Source of the DNA: Paraphaeosphaeria minitans
Lineage: Eukaryota > Ascomycota > Dothideomycetes > Pleosporales > Didymosphaeriaceae
DNA length: 64,000 bases
Direction of reading: 5' to 3'
NCBI GenBank assembly: GCA_015832175.1
Contig: WJXW01000012.1
Coordinates: 144,001-208,000 of the forward strand
This document shows positions 46,301 through 56,979 of this stretch, in pieces. The notes beneath the pieces were generated by a model, which was not told the DNA's origin, did not search any database, and saw only the letters and a program-made list of their open reading frames with translations. The position numbers and the translations under genes were made by a program. Numbering within the stretch: the first letter of the stretch is position 1; each line of letters opens with the position of its first letter.

Positions 46301-48580
46301 TAAGTAATTAAAAGATATCTAGTAGCCACTAGAACACTACTAGGAGAGCTAGCCCGCCAGAATCTAAGGATTTAATACCCTATTTATTAGTAGAAACTAA
46401 TTAGGTTACTAATTAACCTAGCGCAGATAACTTAATCACGCTAGATAAAGTAGATAACCTACTAGCGCGCTAAAGGCGAAGGCAGATTTATCTAGAGGTA
46501 AGTAGAATAAGTAGGCGAAATTATAGTAAAGCACTAGAAATTAACTAACTAATAAATTACTATCTACTATTATAAAGATTAAGGAAGTAAAATAATTAGG
46601 ATAATTAGCTAGGGGGTAGGTAGAAGCTAGGTACTTATACACTAATTGCTAATTATTTTTAAAGTAATTTTAATGTAATATTAGAGCACACGTTTATACT
46701 AGGAGTAGTAGAGGCCTAGTCTAAGTAAGAAAAATATATTACACTAAATACAATAGTATTCGCTTCTATACTTAGAAAGGCGCCTAGAGCGTCTTATACA
46801 GCTTAGACTCACAGAGATAAGCTTACACTAGAGCCAACCCTATAGAAACACTTTTATAATTATCTATATAGGAAGCTATTCCTCCTTACTACTTATAAGG
46901 AGATCTTAACTTTATAAGATAAAGGTACCTAGACAGAGATTAAATAATTAGAGGTATTAGAGCGACTACTCCCTTTAAAGTAGGTCTTTATCTATAAGTT
47001 TAATTAAAATAGATACTTTAAAAAGTGTAAAGCTTAAATTGTTATAAGAGGAGATCTTTAGAAAAAGAATACTCTCTACTCTACTTATACTACTACCCTA
47101 GTAGCAAGATCTTTTTAATTAGCTGTAGCTCTAGCAGTAGAATTTAATCTAGAAATCTTATAATTTAATGTAGTAGGAGCGTTTCTAAATACTCTTATTA
47201 TAGCCGCTAATCTAGTAACTTATAAATTACCTAATAGTTTTAAAAAGCTAAGAAAGTGTGTAAGATTAAATTAAGCTTTATATAGCTTAAGAGATTCACC
47301 ACTTCTTTAGTATAAGGAATTTACAGGATTACTTTAATCTTATAAACTCTTAGCTTCGCTAGAAGAGCTATGCCTTTTCTTTAATAGTAATTAAAGTATT
47401 ATTATTCTATTTTATATTAACGACATTCTTCTTCTCTATTACAAGAGTAAAGAGAAAGAAGCCCTAAATTTTTAAAAAAAAATCGCAAACAAATACGAGA
47501 TTAAATTAAAAGGACTAGTAGAGTAGTTCCTAGGTGTTTAAGTAATTAGGGATAGAGAAGCAAGATTAATTTCTCTAGTCTATAATACCTATATTAATAA
47601 AATTATAAAAAAGTTTAACCTTTTAAACTCTAGGAGCTTCCCTCCTACACTTCTATTAGCAGAAGATCTTGTTCTAAGCACAGGAGAAGCTACTCCTTAA
47701 CAAATAAAGCTCTTTTAAGAAGAGGTGGGATTAGCTCTCTACATAGCAATTATGCTACGCCTAGATATAGCCTTTGCAGTGTTAAAGCTATTACACTTTC
47801 TAACAAATCTAAGTAAAGAACACTTTACTGCTATTAATTGTGTAATCTTTTACCTCTATTAAACTAGATAGTAGGCTATAGTCTTTAGTGGCTATAATAG
47901 ACCTAATTTACTAATATGTAGAGATGCCTCTTTCGCTAATAATCTAATATTACGGCAATTTTCCTATAGATATATTATCCTATTATTTAGAGGAGCTATC
48001 TTATAGAAAGTAGCTTAACAGAACACAATTACTACTTTAATAATAGAAGCAGAGCTTCTAGCGCTTAAACATATAAGTAAAGAAGCTATAGTAATTAAGA
48101 GATTCTTTACTAAGCTTACTCTAGATCTAGGACCTTTATAGAAGGTCTATTGCGACAATTTTTAAACTATTTATTTAGTAATTAGAAAGAACGAAAGAAT
48201 TACTACTTAACTGCGCTATATAGATATTTAGAACATATAGTTACAGTAAAAGCATATAAAAAGATTATTTTAAGTAGAATATCTTCTAACTAGCAAAATG
48301 CTAGCAGATAGCCTTATAAAGGCTCTTACTTATTAGCAGTTTAATAGATTTAAAAGGCTATTAAATCTGTAAGATATAAGCACAACAATTATAGAATAAG
48401 AGTAAGTAAGTAGAAAAACAATCTATTAACTACTTAGAATTATTAATTTAGAGCTAAGAAATAAGAAAAGAAAAAGAAAAAAAAGAAAGAATTAGAGAGA
48501 GAATAGGAATTAGAGGAAGAGAAGATTAAAGAGCTTATCTATAAGTATATAGACCCTTTTCCTCCTCTGCTTAATTGTAG
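43360..48580 (+). pseudogene. Copia-E gag-pol relic
   Basis: Gag with a CP-x-P-x4-W motif (CPYKPYTYRW, about 44,270), then protease at about 44,612 (ILDSA for the usual DSG-type site). A pre-integrase Cys motif lies at about 45,150 (DCEHYTT), with the integrase core to about 45,700. RT covers about 46,900-47,560, with FLNTLIIA, LNQALYSLRDSP and YIND (47,413-47,424) for YVDD. RNase H covers about 47,880-48,350, with DASFANN, IIEAELLAL and QLRYIDIQN. The last 40 codons are Lys/Arg/Glu-rich (KKRKRKK). The order protease, integrase, RT is diagnostic of copia. There are many stops at Gln/Trp codons and no activity. Confidence 0.9.
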
Positions 48581-50041
48581 GGGTGCGAGAATCTCCCCTA
48601 TAATTAGTAGTAGGAGATTTTCCCTATCCTTCTCCTCTCCTCCTTTCTATAGTAAGTAACTTCTTACCTTATCTACCTCTTCTACCTTTTCTTTAATTAG
48701 TAGTAGGTAATAGCTTACCCTAGCCTCTCCTCCTTTAATTAGTAGGAGGAGAAGCACTTACCTAGCCTCTACCCTACTTTAGAGCTAATAGGCCGCTTAT
48801 CTAGCTATTTTAATTAGGGTATTAGCTACGACCGCGCTGCTCCTTAATAAGTAGGGTAGGAGGGTAATTACCCTATCCTCTACTAAGGATTAACTAGGAA
48901 GGAGGGAGTAGGACAGTAGCTATATACTAAGCTTACTCCTCCTAACTACTAGTAGGAAGAGGACTTTATAAGGCCACTTTAACCCTTTTACATAGCTTAG
49001 TAATTAGCCTCTTCTAAGAAAAGTATTAGCTAAACCTAAAAAGAATCTTAAAATAAAAGCTTATATTAGCACCCTCTAATAGTTAATAGCAGATAAAATC
49101 TATAGCTAAAGTCTAAATATATAGCTAGCTATAGAAATAATTAGTAAAATTAGCTAAAGTAATAGAACAACCCTATATATAGCAGTGTAAGAGTAGGTAA
49201 AGTAGGTATAGCAGCGCCTACCTAAGCTTAAAATATTATTATAGCAGCGTCTATTACTCTTTCCTACTAGAACTCTCTTTAAGCAGCCTAAGTAGCTTAC
49301 TTATCTAAGAGTACTAAGTAATCACTAGAGGCCTAGAGCTAGGGTAGGAGGAGCTAGTAGAGTAGGAGAATCTTAGTGGGAGGATTAGGAGCTTTATTTA
49401 GTAGCTTTTACAGCCTTTACTACGCGTGCTTTAGCTAGGTTATTAGACATCTAAAAGAGTTAGTAAAGCTCTAAATAATAGAAAGAGCGCAAGGTAATAA
49501 TTAGAAGAAAACAACCTACTATAAAGTAGTAGGATTTAAAGGCTTAAACTAGTAGGCTTAAATTAAATAGGAGGTTAAAGCGTTAAAAGTAAAAGATTAA
49601 AGAGAGAAGATTAAGCGCTAGTAAAAGGTTTATATACTCTACTGCCTATCTAATTATTAAGCGCCAAATACACTCCTTCCTTACTACTTATTTCTCTTAC
49701 TACCGCTCCTTCCTAATTAAAACACGCCTACCTATTATACTTACTAGCTAGTAAGAGCGGGGAAATTATCTCACAGTTAATAGGAAGTAAGCAAAAAGAG
49801 TAGTAGAATAGAAGCGTTTGCGCTCTAGGCCTTTATGCCACGCTTATAAGCTCCTAACCCACTAGAAGAAGAGATTCTAGACACAATTCACAATAGGATT
49901 TGTAATTTAAAAGATAAACAGCGATTGTTTTGCTATCACAATAAATAGGGGGTAATAGAATTACTATTCTTAAGATTAGGAAGGATTTAGACAATTATAG
50001 ATTACTTCTTAGAATAGGTAATCCACTTTAAGCAATTACCT
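48581..50041. other. 1.46-kb 3' region of Copia-E with a series of hairpins
   Basis: No coding domain is seen. The first 250 bp hold three inverted repeats around a recurring loop motif AATTAGTAGKAGG: AATCTCC/GGAGATT (48,590-48,619), TTACCT/AGGTAA (48,664-48,710) and TCTCCTCCT/AGGAGGAGA (48,726-48,752). The rest is AT-rich. The purine tract AGGAGGTG (50,042-50,049) touches the 3' LTR. Confidence 0.6.
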
Positions 50042-50049
50042 AGGAGGTG

Positions 50050-50244
50050 TGTTAAAGTAAAACACTTACTTCTGTGATTCTTTCTAGATCCACTAATTTA
50101 TATCACGGGATTCTTACTAAGAGGCTTATTTCTTTTGTATATAGTCTGCCCTTTTAGCATCCTTTCCTACAATCAGCTCTTTGTATTCTTTACAACTCTG
50201 CTCCTGAATATCCTGTGATAGTTCGAGCCCTTTTTACCACAACA
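50050..50244 (+). repeat. 3' LTR of Copia-E (195 bp)
   Basis: It runs TGTTAAAGTAAAACAC...TACCACAACA. TSD GTTTC follows at 50,245-50,249. A purine tract lies immediately upstream. Confidence 0.95.
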
Positions 50245-52744
50245 GTTTCTTTATACAATCTAGTGCAGCCTAGGGCGTAACTTCTCTATTATTACTTCTA
50301 ATAGGACAGCAGGTTCTTAAGGGTAGTCCTAACTTCGTTTTTCTATTAAAACTTATCTTTATTATATCCCTATAAAGACATTCCCTAATTTGCTCCTATC
50401 TAATTAGTTATTAGGCTCCTTTTCTCTTCTAGAAAGTAGTTACTAGGCCTTTAAATGCAGTTTATCCTAAAAAAATATTAATCTAACTATAATGCCTCTT
50501 ACCTCTTAGGTTAGTGCTACTATTAGAATAGAATTAGTATTTAGGGTGTTAATAAGTGCGACTAGCTCTTTATCTAATAGAGGAGTAGAGGCTATTTAAG
50601 CACCCTTCTTTCTACTAGTAGCCTTAGCTTTTAGTATAGCTTAGATAATACTCTCTTCTATTATCTAAGTAGGTTTAGAAGCTCTTTAGTTTACTTCTAT
50701 AACTACTACTTATAGCACTAATTTATTATTGTTAATTACTAGCAGAGGAGATCCTAGGCGGAATTCTCTAATCTATAGCTAGGGATTAATCCTAACCCTT
50801 CTTTCCTAAAAGTCTCTTATTTAAGCCACTAACACTAGTTTACTTACTCTAGCCCCTACAACCCTTTTAATACTTAGTTAGTTCTGTTATTCTTATAAGC
50901 TCTTTTCTACTACCCTAGTCCTAGTAGCATTTACTTCCTTAGTTATATTAACTTCCTTAGATAGATAAGAGACCTCTAATAGGGTAGCGTAGAAGGCTTT
51001 AGCCCTTCTTATTACTTCTATCTCTAGCTCCTAGTCTCCCTGCTTACTACTTATTAACCTAAAATACAATTAGCCTAATTTATGTTTAAAATAGGCAGAA
51101 GCTTTCTTACCCTCTAGGCCTAGCACTTAGCTAAAATTCTTCTCTAAATCCTTATTAGTAACGTTAAAATACTATTTAATCTCCCTAAGTAGGTACTAGA
51201 GCTATACATCTCCCTAAAAGCAGGGTATAGGCCTCCTAAATTTCTCTATCTAAAGGTGTTTTAGGCTATAGTAGAAGTTAAAAAACTAGCTATTAGTGTT
51301 AAAGATTTTATAGTACTAACCTCTTTTAATAAGGCCTTAGCGCTAGGGGCAGTCTTTTACAATGTGCCTAGTCTCTCTATAGGTCCTATAAGCCTAGATT
51401 TAATATTCTTAATTATAAATTACCTAAGTACCTACACTAGGGTTTATAATAGGGTTGTAGGAGCTCTTAAATGTCCTATTATTACGTTCTATATAAAGGG
51501 TTAGCCTTATAAGCTTATTAAAAGCGTATTAGTTATTAGCTAGCTTATTAAAAATAAGACTAGTAGTAGTAGGTATAGAAGCCTTTTATTACTTATATTC
51601 TTCTATAGTAAAGGTAAGTCCTTCTATCTTTATAATAACCTTTTAGACTTACGCATCTACTTCTTCCTTATAATCTTTATTTCCTCCTATTCTTGTTTCC
51701 TCCTATACCTTAAAGAACTTCCTAGGTAGTAGAATAAGTAGGATTACTAACAAAGTAGCTTTAGAATAAGCTAGATTTATAGTAACTTATCTCTCCTCCT
51801 ACTGCACAGCCCTAATTGCCTTATCCTAGTCTTTGCACTAGCGAAGGAAATTATATATTTCTTACACCTAATAGGTGTTTATATTACTTCCTCTTAGGCA
51901 ACTCTCTATTAGTATTCTATATATAACTATAGTCTTATTGTTTTAGCTAAAACCTCTAAAGAAAAGAGTCCCTACTTCTATCTACACAATCTATAATTAG
52001 GTAAGGGCAGCTTAAGTATAGCTATTAAACTTATAGAAGTAGTTATTTAGTGCAATAGGCTACTAGCTTACTTTATTAAGCTAGCTCTTAAGGTAGGCTC
52101 TAGTTAATTTTTAGTATTCTAAGTCTATTAATAAGTACTTAGAGTAAAGTATCTTCTAGAAGTCTTCCTAGTTAACTAAAGCGCTTCTATAGGCTAGTAG
52201 CTTTATAATATTCCTTTAGTAGGTGCCTAAGTAGAAGTAAGGTAGCTTTTATTTCTTAAGCTCCTTACTCTACCCTACTCTTTCCGCTTAAAAATTATAG
52301 TCCTTTAGAAAAGTAGTAATATTAATACCACTAAAGCTTAGTACGTTACTGTTATTTAGGCTTAGAGTAAACTAAGCTACATTTCTTTTTTAGGGGAAGC
52401 CTTCTATTCCTAGTCTTTTATCCTTAAACTATTTTCTTTTATCTATATCTTCTAAAAGGTAATTAGTAATGCCCTAGCTTATCTAGCTAGTGCTGCTCTT
52501 AGCAGGGGTAGTTAGATAAATAGGGTTATTACAAAACCTATATAAATCTATTTTATCTTTTTTTTTTTATTTTTCTTCTATTATCTACTTATTCTTATAT
52601 TAGTTTTCTGTTAGCGATTTAGCTTTAAGTATGCGGATAACAATCTCGCTTAATAGAATCCTACTACTAATACCTCACTTCCCCTTTTATCCCTAACTTA
52701 ATTGTTACTTAGACTAGAATTGTTTAGGGTCTATTACATTCGCT

Positions 52745-53255
52745 CTTTCTAGGAGTCTAGTAACTACTTAAAGGTCCTCTAGTCTATCGCTCTTTCTACC
52801 TAATAGCTGCTTAAAAGTCTATTAGTCTATTATTGTTTTATTCCTAGGTAACTAATAACTACTTAAAAGTCTATATAGTCTATACTAGCACCAGATAGCT
52901 GCTTAAAAGTCTATTAGTCTATTGTTATTTAGTTCTAGGTAATTAGTAACTATTTAAAAGTCTATTAATCTGTCTATTTAGGCGACTAATAACTACTTAA
53001 AAGTCTATACAGTCTGTCTATCTGTGTACCTAATAGCTACTCGAAAGTCTATTAGTCTGTTGTTGTTTTGTTTCTAGGTAATTAGTAACTACTCAAAAGT
53101 CTATTAATCTGTCTGGCTAGGCGACTAATAACTATTTAAAAGTCTATACAGTCTGTCTATCTTTATACCTAATAGCTACTTAAAAGTCTATTAGTCTTGT
53201 TACTCTGTTCCTAGCTATTTAGCAGCTACTTAAAAGTCTACTAAACAGCTTCTAT
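52745..53255 (-). repeat. Leader minisatellite of Gypsy-B2, 11 units
   Basis: The plus strand shows 11 copies of CTACTTAAAAGTCTATTAGTCT-like units 40-60 bp apart, of two alternating types (AATAGCTGCTTAAAAGTC and AGTAACTACTCAAAAGTC). It lies between gag and the 5' LTR, as in B1 (8 units). Confidence 0.87.
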
Positions 53256-53330
53256 TAGTTCTTTAAATACTTATTGCTATACTTCTCTATATCCTTTTAA
53301 AAGCAGCCCTATGTCCCTTGCTAAAATTAT

Positions 53331-53562
53331 TATATTGTAGGTGCATTTGCCTTAAGTGAGAAATATAAAAGAATAAGTTAAGTTCTCCTATCTAAAATCT
53401 ATTATATAAATCTAACTACTCTAATTGTCTATTAGGTCTCTTTTTTGTCTTGTCTAGTTAGCGCTTCCTTTTTCCTATTCCCTAATCAGCTATCTTAAAC
53501 GACAGCTAATTAGCCCTATGTTTCTCCAATTCTCCATTGTAGGCCAACCTTTACACTACACT
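53331..53562 (-). repeat. 5' LTR of Gypsy-B2 (232 bp)
   Basis: The plus strand runs from TATATTGTAGG to CCTTTACACTACACT. The minus-strand leader that follows (AGCAAGGGACATAGGGCTGC) is shared with B1. The right flank ACTAT is at 53,563-53,567. Confidence 0.87.
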
Positions 53563-53567
53563 ACTAT

Positions 53568-55250
53568 TTTAAATTAAACTGTGATCTTAACCCAGCCGCT
53601 ACTAGTTATCCACTAGGTTAACGAATAAACATAGGGCTAACTTCATCTAGAACAACTTATTATGATTTAAACTCAACTATAATTAAGACTTTTGTAATTA
53701 AGGCATTTTTATTTTTATAGGAAACATAACGTCCATCTGCTTTAGTCTAATATATGTAATATCTAGCCTTACTATTATATTCTTAATATGTTAGCTTCTA
53801 CTAGAATAACTATAACTTAAGGTTAGTATCTAAGCTTATTCTACATTAACGCAGCTAAAAGAAGCGATCTTGCTAGAATTACTACTAATATAGACCTATT
53901 ACTTTAGATATAAGCATAGTGGTTTATAGACGCTTTTGGTCTTAGATGAATTTTCTGCAAGATATCCTGTGTTTAGATTAAGGTTTAACGCGTCTTGTGT
54001 AATTAAGTGATCTAGCGCGATGCTGTGCTCGACCCAGCCTACGAACGTCTGTAAGACGCCTACTGGAAAGGGACCATTACCTTGAAAAAAAAATAAGTAG
54101 CCCCAGGAACTATAAAAACCAAAAGTAGTCGTTTACGTTTTTATTAATAGCCCAAACCCGATCGAAGTAGTGTGTGGTGCTATTATATAGGATTCCTACT
54201 ATCACATTGCCTTTGCGATTAGGGTGCGTGTACGATACTAAGACATTGCAGAAGTTACGATTTGTTAATAATTATCTTCGTGTAGGCGTGCTGTACTAAA
54301 GATGTGGCAGAGAAACTTGCGACTAGATTTGCCTGCATTGGAATAACACTCGTTCTATAAAATTTGGAAAACAGAATCTTTTCTACACTATAGGCAGGGA
54401 ACTAAGATGGAAGACCCTAAGAAAAAGTAACGTTAGTAAGGAAGGGTAACATCCTAGACACTATTATATATAGTATTAGGGTTATAAAAGGCAGAGTGCT
54501 TAAGCGTCTTTTATATATTTCTTATTTATTTACAGCATATGGGAACTAGAGTTGTAATTAGAAAAACGTCGTTAGCAGTGTAAACAAGTATTTAATAAGG
54601 ACAGACGAAGTTTCTAGCACATAGAATATTTACCCCGTCCTAAAGTTCCGCTGCGTTGAATAATAGGAATATTAATATAATGTGTAACATTTAGAAGTCT
54701 AAATTACAAGCTAAAGTACTATATACTCTTAATATAATTAGCTCTTAGTAATATTACAGCTTATAGGTAGTAAGAAGCCAGAAGTTATAAAATAGCTAGG
54801 TTGTATATAATACGGTTAATATATAAAAGAGATAACTACTAGATAAGATATACTATATATACTCGAGTAACCAGTGGGTAAGCTAAGCTAAGTCTAATAA
54901 TGTTAAAAATAGCTCTAGTTACATCTAACCTCCTAAGGGAAGTGGGCGCCTTAGTAGGCCGCCTTCTGGCCTTAAAGAATTCTAGCGCTTAATAGTGCAA
55001 AATATAATTTAAATGGCATAGAGAATTTGGGTAGCAAAGACCTTATAAAAATAGTAGAGTAATAGATTGGTATAAATGTGCCTAACGTGATCTATAAAGA
55101 TCTAGGATTGTTAGATATAATAGTAGCTAAGGGTTTTAGAGGGATAGATTAATTTAAAGTCCTTACTAAGCCTATTAGATATAAACTAATGGCTACATGG
55201 GAAGGATTATGTATTACTATTAGGATCTAAAATCCACATAATGGCGGGAA
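53568..55250. other. Weakly mutated spacer between Gypsy-B2 and Gypsy-C3, no supported gene
   Basis: CA, TG and CG are frequent for long stretches (for example around 54,010-54,400 and 55,230-55,290), unlike the elements. It is probably older, mostly single-copy DNA continuous with 36,358-36,655. A possible old LTR fragment lies at about 54,440-54,540: GGTTATAAAAGGCAG, a T-rich stretch, then TTTACAGCA. I found no frame of useful length and no RNA gene. Confidence 0.5.
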
Positions 55251-55399
55251 GCCAGTTTTGTACCTAGTGGGCGCGTAGTAGGGATTAAGCGGGGATTTAA
55301 TGCCAGCTACGCCTTAAATAAAGGGGTTATATAACTACTCTCTATAGAGCGCTTAATTGCTCTATATAGAGTATAATTTACGTAACTACTCTCTATAAA

Positions 55400-55471
55400 G
55401 TGCTCTTTACAAAGCGCTCTTTATAAAGCGCTCTTTACAAAGCGCTCTTTACAAAGCGCTCTCTATAGAGC
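55400..55471 (+). repeat. 14-bp tandem repeat in U3 type c
   Basis: Five units of GCGCTCTTTACAAA-like sequence start at 55,400, 55,414, 55,428, 55,442 and 55,456. The last is GCGCTCTCTATAGAGC, itself ending in an inverted repeat. Related CTCTATAGAGCGC segments lie at about 55,340-55,375. Confidence 0.85.
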
Positions 55472-55739
55472 AGCCTTTGCTTAGTATATAGAAACGTAAA
55501 GCTAGGCTCTTTATACTTATATTTAATTTATTTATTAATCTATTGTTTAGATTCTAGTAGACTAAATTATTAACTCATTACACTTCGTAAGATACTATTA
55601 TATTAATAAGACCTTCTACCTTCTGTAAGTACTCCTGCCTAAGAACTAACCTTAACTCTTTAGGACTAGCTACCCTCTTAGATTTAATATCTTAAACACC
55701 TTTAATATAAGTACTTTATAAACTCCTACCTCTTTTATA

Positions 55740-56407
55740 GCTTTAGGTGCTGCTAAGATTACTCTTATAAAGAATAGTAGTAAAGCGTATGAACCTAATC
55801 TCTACTTTAGTAAATAATTTGAAACTAATATTTAGATTCTCTAGTTAGACCTCTACTTCTTTAACTTAGATAAATCTCTTAAAGATAAGAAAAAGGTTAT
55901 CTTCGCAGTAATATATATGCAAGGAGATATAGGATTATAAATCTATTCTTACCTTAAAAAGTACCTAGGAATAGACTATAATAATAATAACGATAACTAC
56001 GCAAATAAGCACACTAATATAGTTAATATTATTAAGGATTATGATAACTTTCAGAAATACCTTAAATAACTCTTTAGGAATACTAATAAGGACTCTATTA
56101 TAAAGTAAAGATTTAAACTATAACCTAGAAATAATTAGTAGCTAAGTATATAGCTAAGTTTTATAGATACGCTATATAACTTAACTAGGATAATAAATCT
56201 CTTTAGGATATGTATAAACAAGGACTTTAATAGAAACTACGTAAGGAACTTCTACGTAGTAGTGCATAAATTACTAATCTTAAAGAACTATATAAAGAAA
56301 CTATTAGGATTAATAGAGAATAGTTCTTACTGTAATAAGAGCTTTACTAAAATCCTAGGATAATAAGCTTTAGATAACTAGCGAAAGTAGTTTATAAAAA
56401 CCCTATT
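55740..56407 (+). pseudogene. Gypsy-C3 gag relic, 3' truncated
   Basis: It is the same Gag frame as C1 17,390-18,040, with stops and transitions. It ends at the junction with unrelated sequence at 56,407, before the zinc knuckle. Nothing of pol follows. Confidence 0.8.
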
Positions 56408-56797
56408 TGTGAGGTCTAGTTATAGGCAATAGTACTTGCTTTACACGAGGAAGGATAGTAAAAGGATAACTCTAGTAATATTAATAGAATAATACTTGTC
56501 TTATGTAGAGTTGGCACGTAGTGTAGGTTTTACGTAACTAGCTTAGTTAGTGCATAGACCCTCTATAAGGCCTTAGCGCTAGATACTATAACACCATAAT
56601 AATATTATAATCTACCTATTACAGAACTTCCCCCTCTAGCTATAGTCTTCTGCAGTATACTATAGCTTTAATAAAAACCTCACCTTATAGGAAAGAAAAA
56701 GAGTGTCTATAGGAGTACGTATTACGTACGTAATAATAGCGTATTATAAGTAAATAGCGCGTGTTGCAAACGCATTATGTATATTATTTATTATAAG
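56408..56797. other. Unassigned 390 bp between Gypsy-C3 and Gypsy-D
   Basis: It starts TGTGAGGT, and ACCTCACC occurs at 56,677-56,684, which could be the ends of a 275-bp LTR of another family. No TSD was found and the C3 sequence does not resume after it. A 14-bp perfect palindrome, ATTACGTACGTAAT, lies at 56,721-56,734. No coding signal. Confidence 0.4.
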
Positions 56798-56956
56798 TGT
56801 GATGGGCTAGGGCTATGCCCTAGCCTTTAGAAGGATCTTAAGGAAAGGAACTGCCCTAAAGAAGTGGACCTACTAAGGAAAACTCTTCTTATAAACGGCA
56901 CACCCCCCTATAGAGACTTAATACCTAGAATTTATCCTTTATATTTAGCACTTACT
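56798..56956 (+). repeat. Probable 5' LTR of Gypsy-D outer copy (about 159 bp)
   Basis: It runs from TGTGATGGGCT to AGCACTTACT (TACA in the inner copy). TTATAAACGG is a possible TATA region near 56,890. The 3' border is inferred from a TGT/ACA end pair and is uncertain. Confidence 0.55.
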
Positions 56957-56979
56957 ATTCTGTTTACTCTCTAAGGCTA

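Larger units (their letters stand above)
43053..50244 (+). mobile_element. Copia-E: full-length Ty1/copia element nested in Gypsy-B2
   Basis: The element is 7,192 bp. Both LTRs are 195 bp and the TSD GTTTC is perfect (43,048-43,052 and 50,245-50,249). B1 shows the empty site (CATAGAAAACGC near 15,370). This is a different copia lineage from Copia-1 and -2, with unrelated LTRs, leader and RT. Its LTRs keep more CA/TG than its interior. Confidence 0.95.
39180..52260 (-). pseudogene. Gypsy-B2 gag-pol relic (interrupted by Copia-E)
   Basis: Minus strand, right to left. Gag covers about 52,260-51,050, with zinc knuckle 51,390-51,349 (YRTYRETRHIVKDC, last Cys kept). Pol continues to 50,245, then resumes at 43,052. 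RT covers about 42,100-41,200, with FINN at 41,438-41,449 where FVDD is usual, followed by ILAGLK. RNase H covers about 41,000-40,550 and integrase about 40,350-39,400, with INVTYMPISKYQKSFL and ASSYNSKAQGLV. A GPY/F-type end (LGPYxISINYPNQ, about 39,330) is followed by NRLKRFYQ. Together with B1, which lacks everything after RT fingers, this defines the family. Confidence 0.87.
36661..53562 (-). mobile_element. Gypsy-B2: full-length Ty3/gypsy element (9.7 kb) split by Copia-E
   Basis: Two 232-bp LTRs (36,661-36,892 and 53,331-53,562) bound the element, and flanks ACTAT (36,656-36,660 and 53,563-53,567) fit a 5-bp TSD. On the minus strand: 5' LTR, 11-unit minisatellite, gag, protease, RT, RNase H, integrase, then about 2.2 kb with an antisense frame, then the purine tract AGAAGAGAGAGAGGAA (36,893-36,908) touching the 3' LTR. 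Total 16,902 bp, less 7,197 bp of Copia-E with one TSD copy. Confidence 0.87.
55250..56407 (+). mobile_element. Gypsy-C3: 5' LTR and gag only, truncated
   Basis: From about 55,480 it matches C1 closely through LTR, leader and gag. The match breaks after CCCTATT at 56,407 (C1 goes on AGAATTG). The upstream U3 is a third type, unrelated to types a and b. The LTR ends at 55,689 (GATTTAATA). Its start is not certain, somewhere within 55,250-55,305. Confidence 0.8.

Noticed and set aside
12209..53562. The three B-type LTRs as parts of one huge element
   Set aside because: The 12,209 copy is in the opposite orientation to the other two, and its own gag and RT follow on the plus strand.
53575..53650. 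tRNA-like piece: CTGTG-ATCTTAA-CCCAG with anticodon-like CTT, then GGTTAACGAATA
   Set aside because: The stem has a mismatch, no D arm or acceptor stem can be built, and the spacing to the T-arm-like part is wrong.
54440..54540. Promoter or LTR fragment (TATAAAAGGCAG, then TTTACAGCA)
   Set aside because: It looks like the end of an LTR, but no second copy, start or coding part is visible, so it is only mentioned within the spacer.
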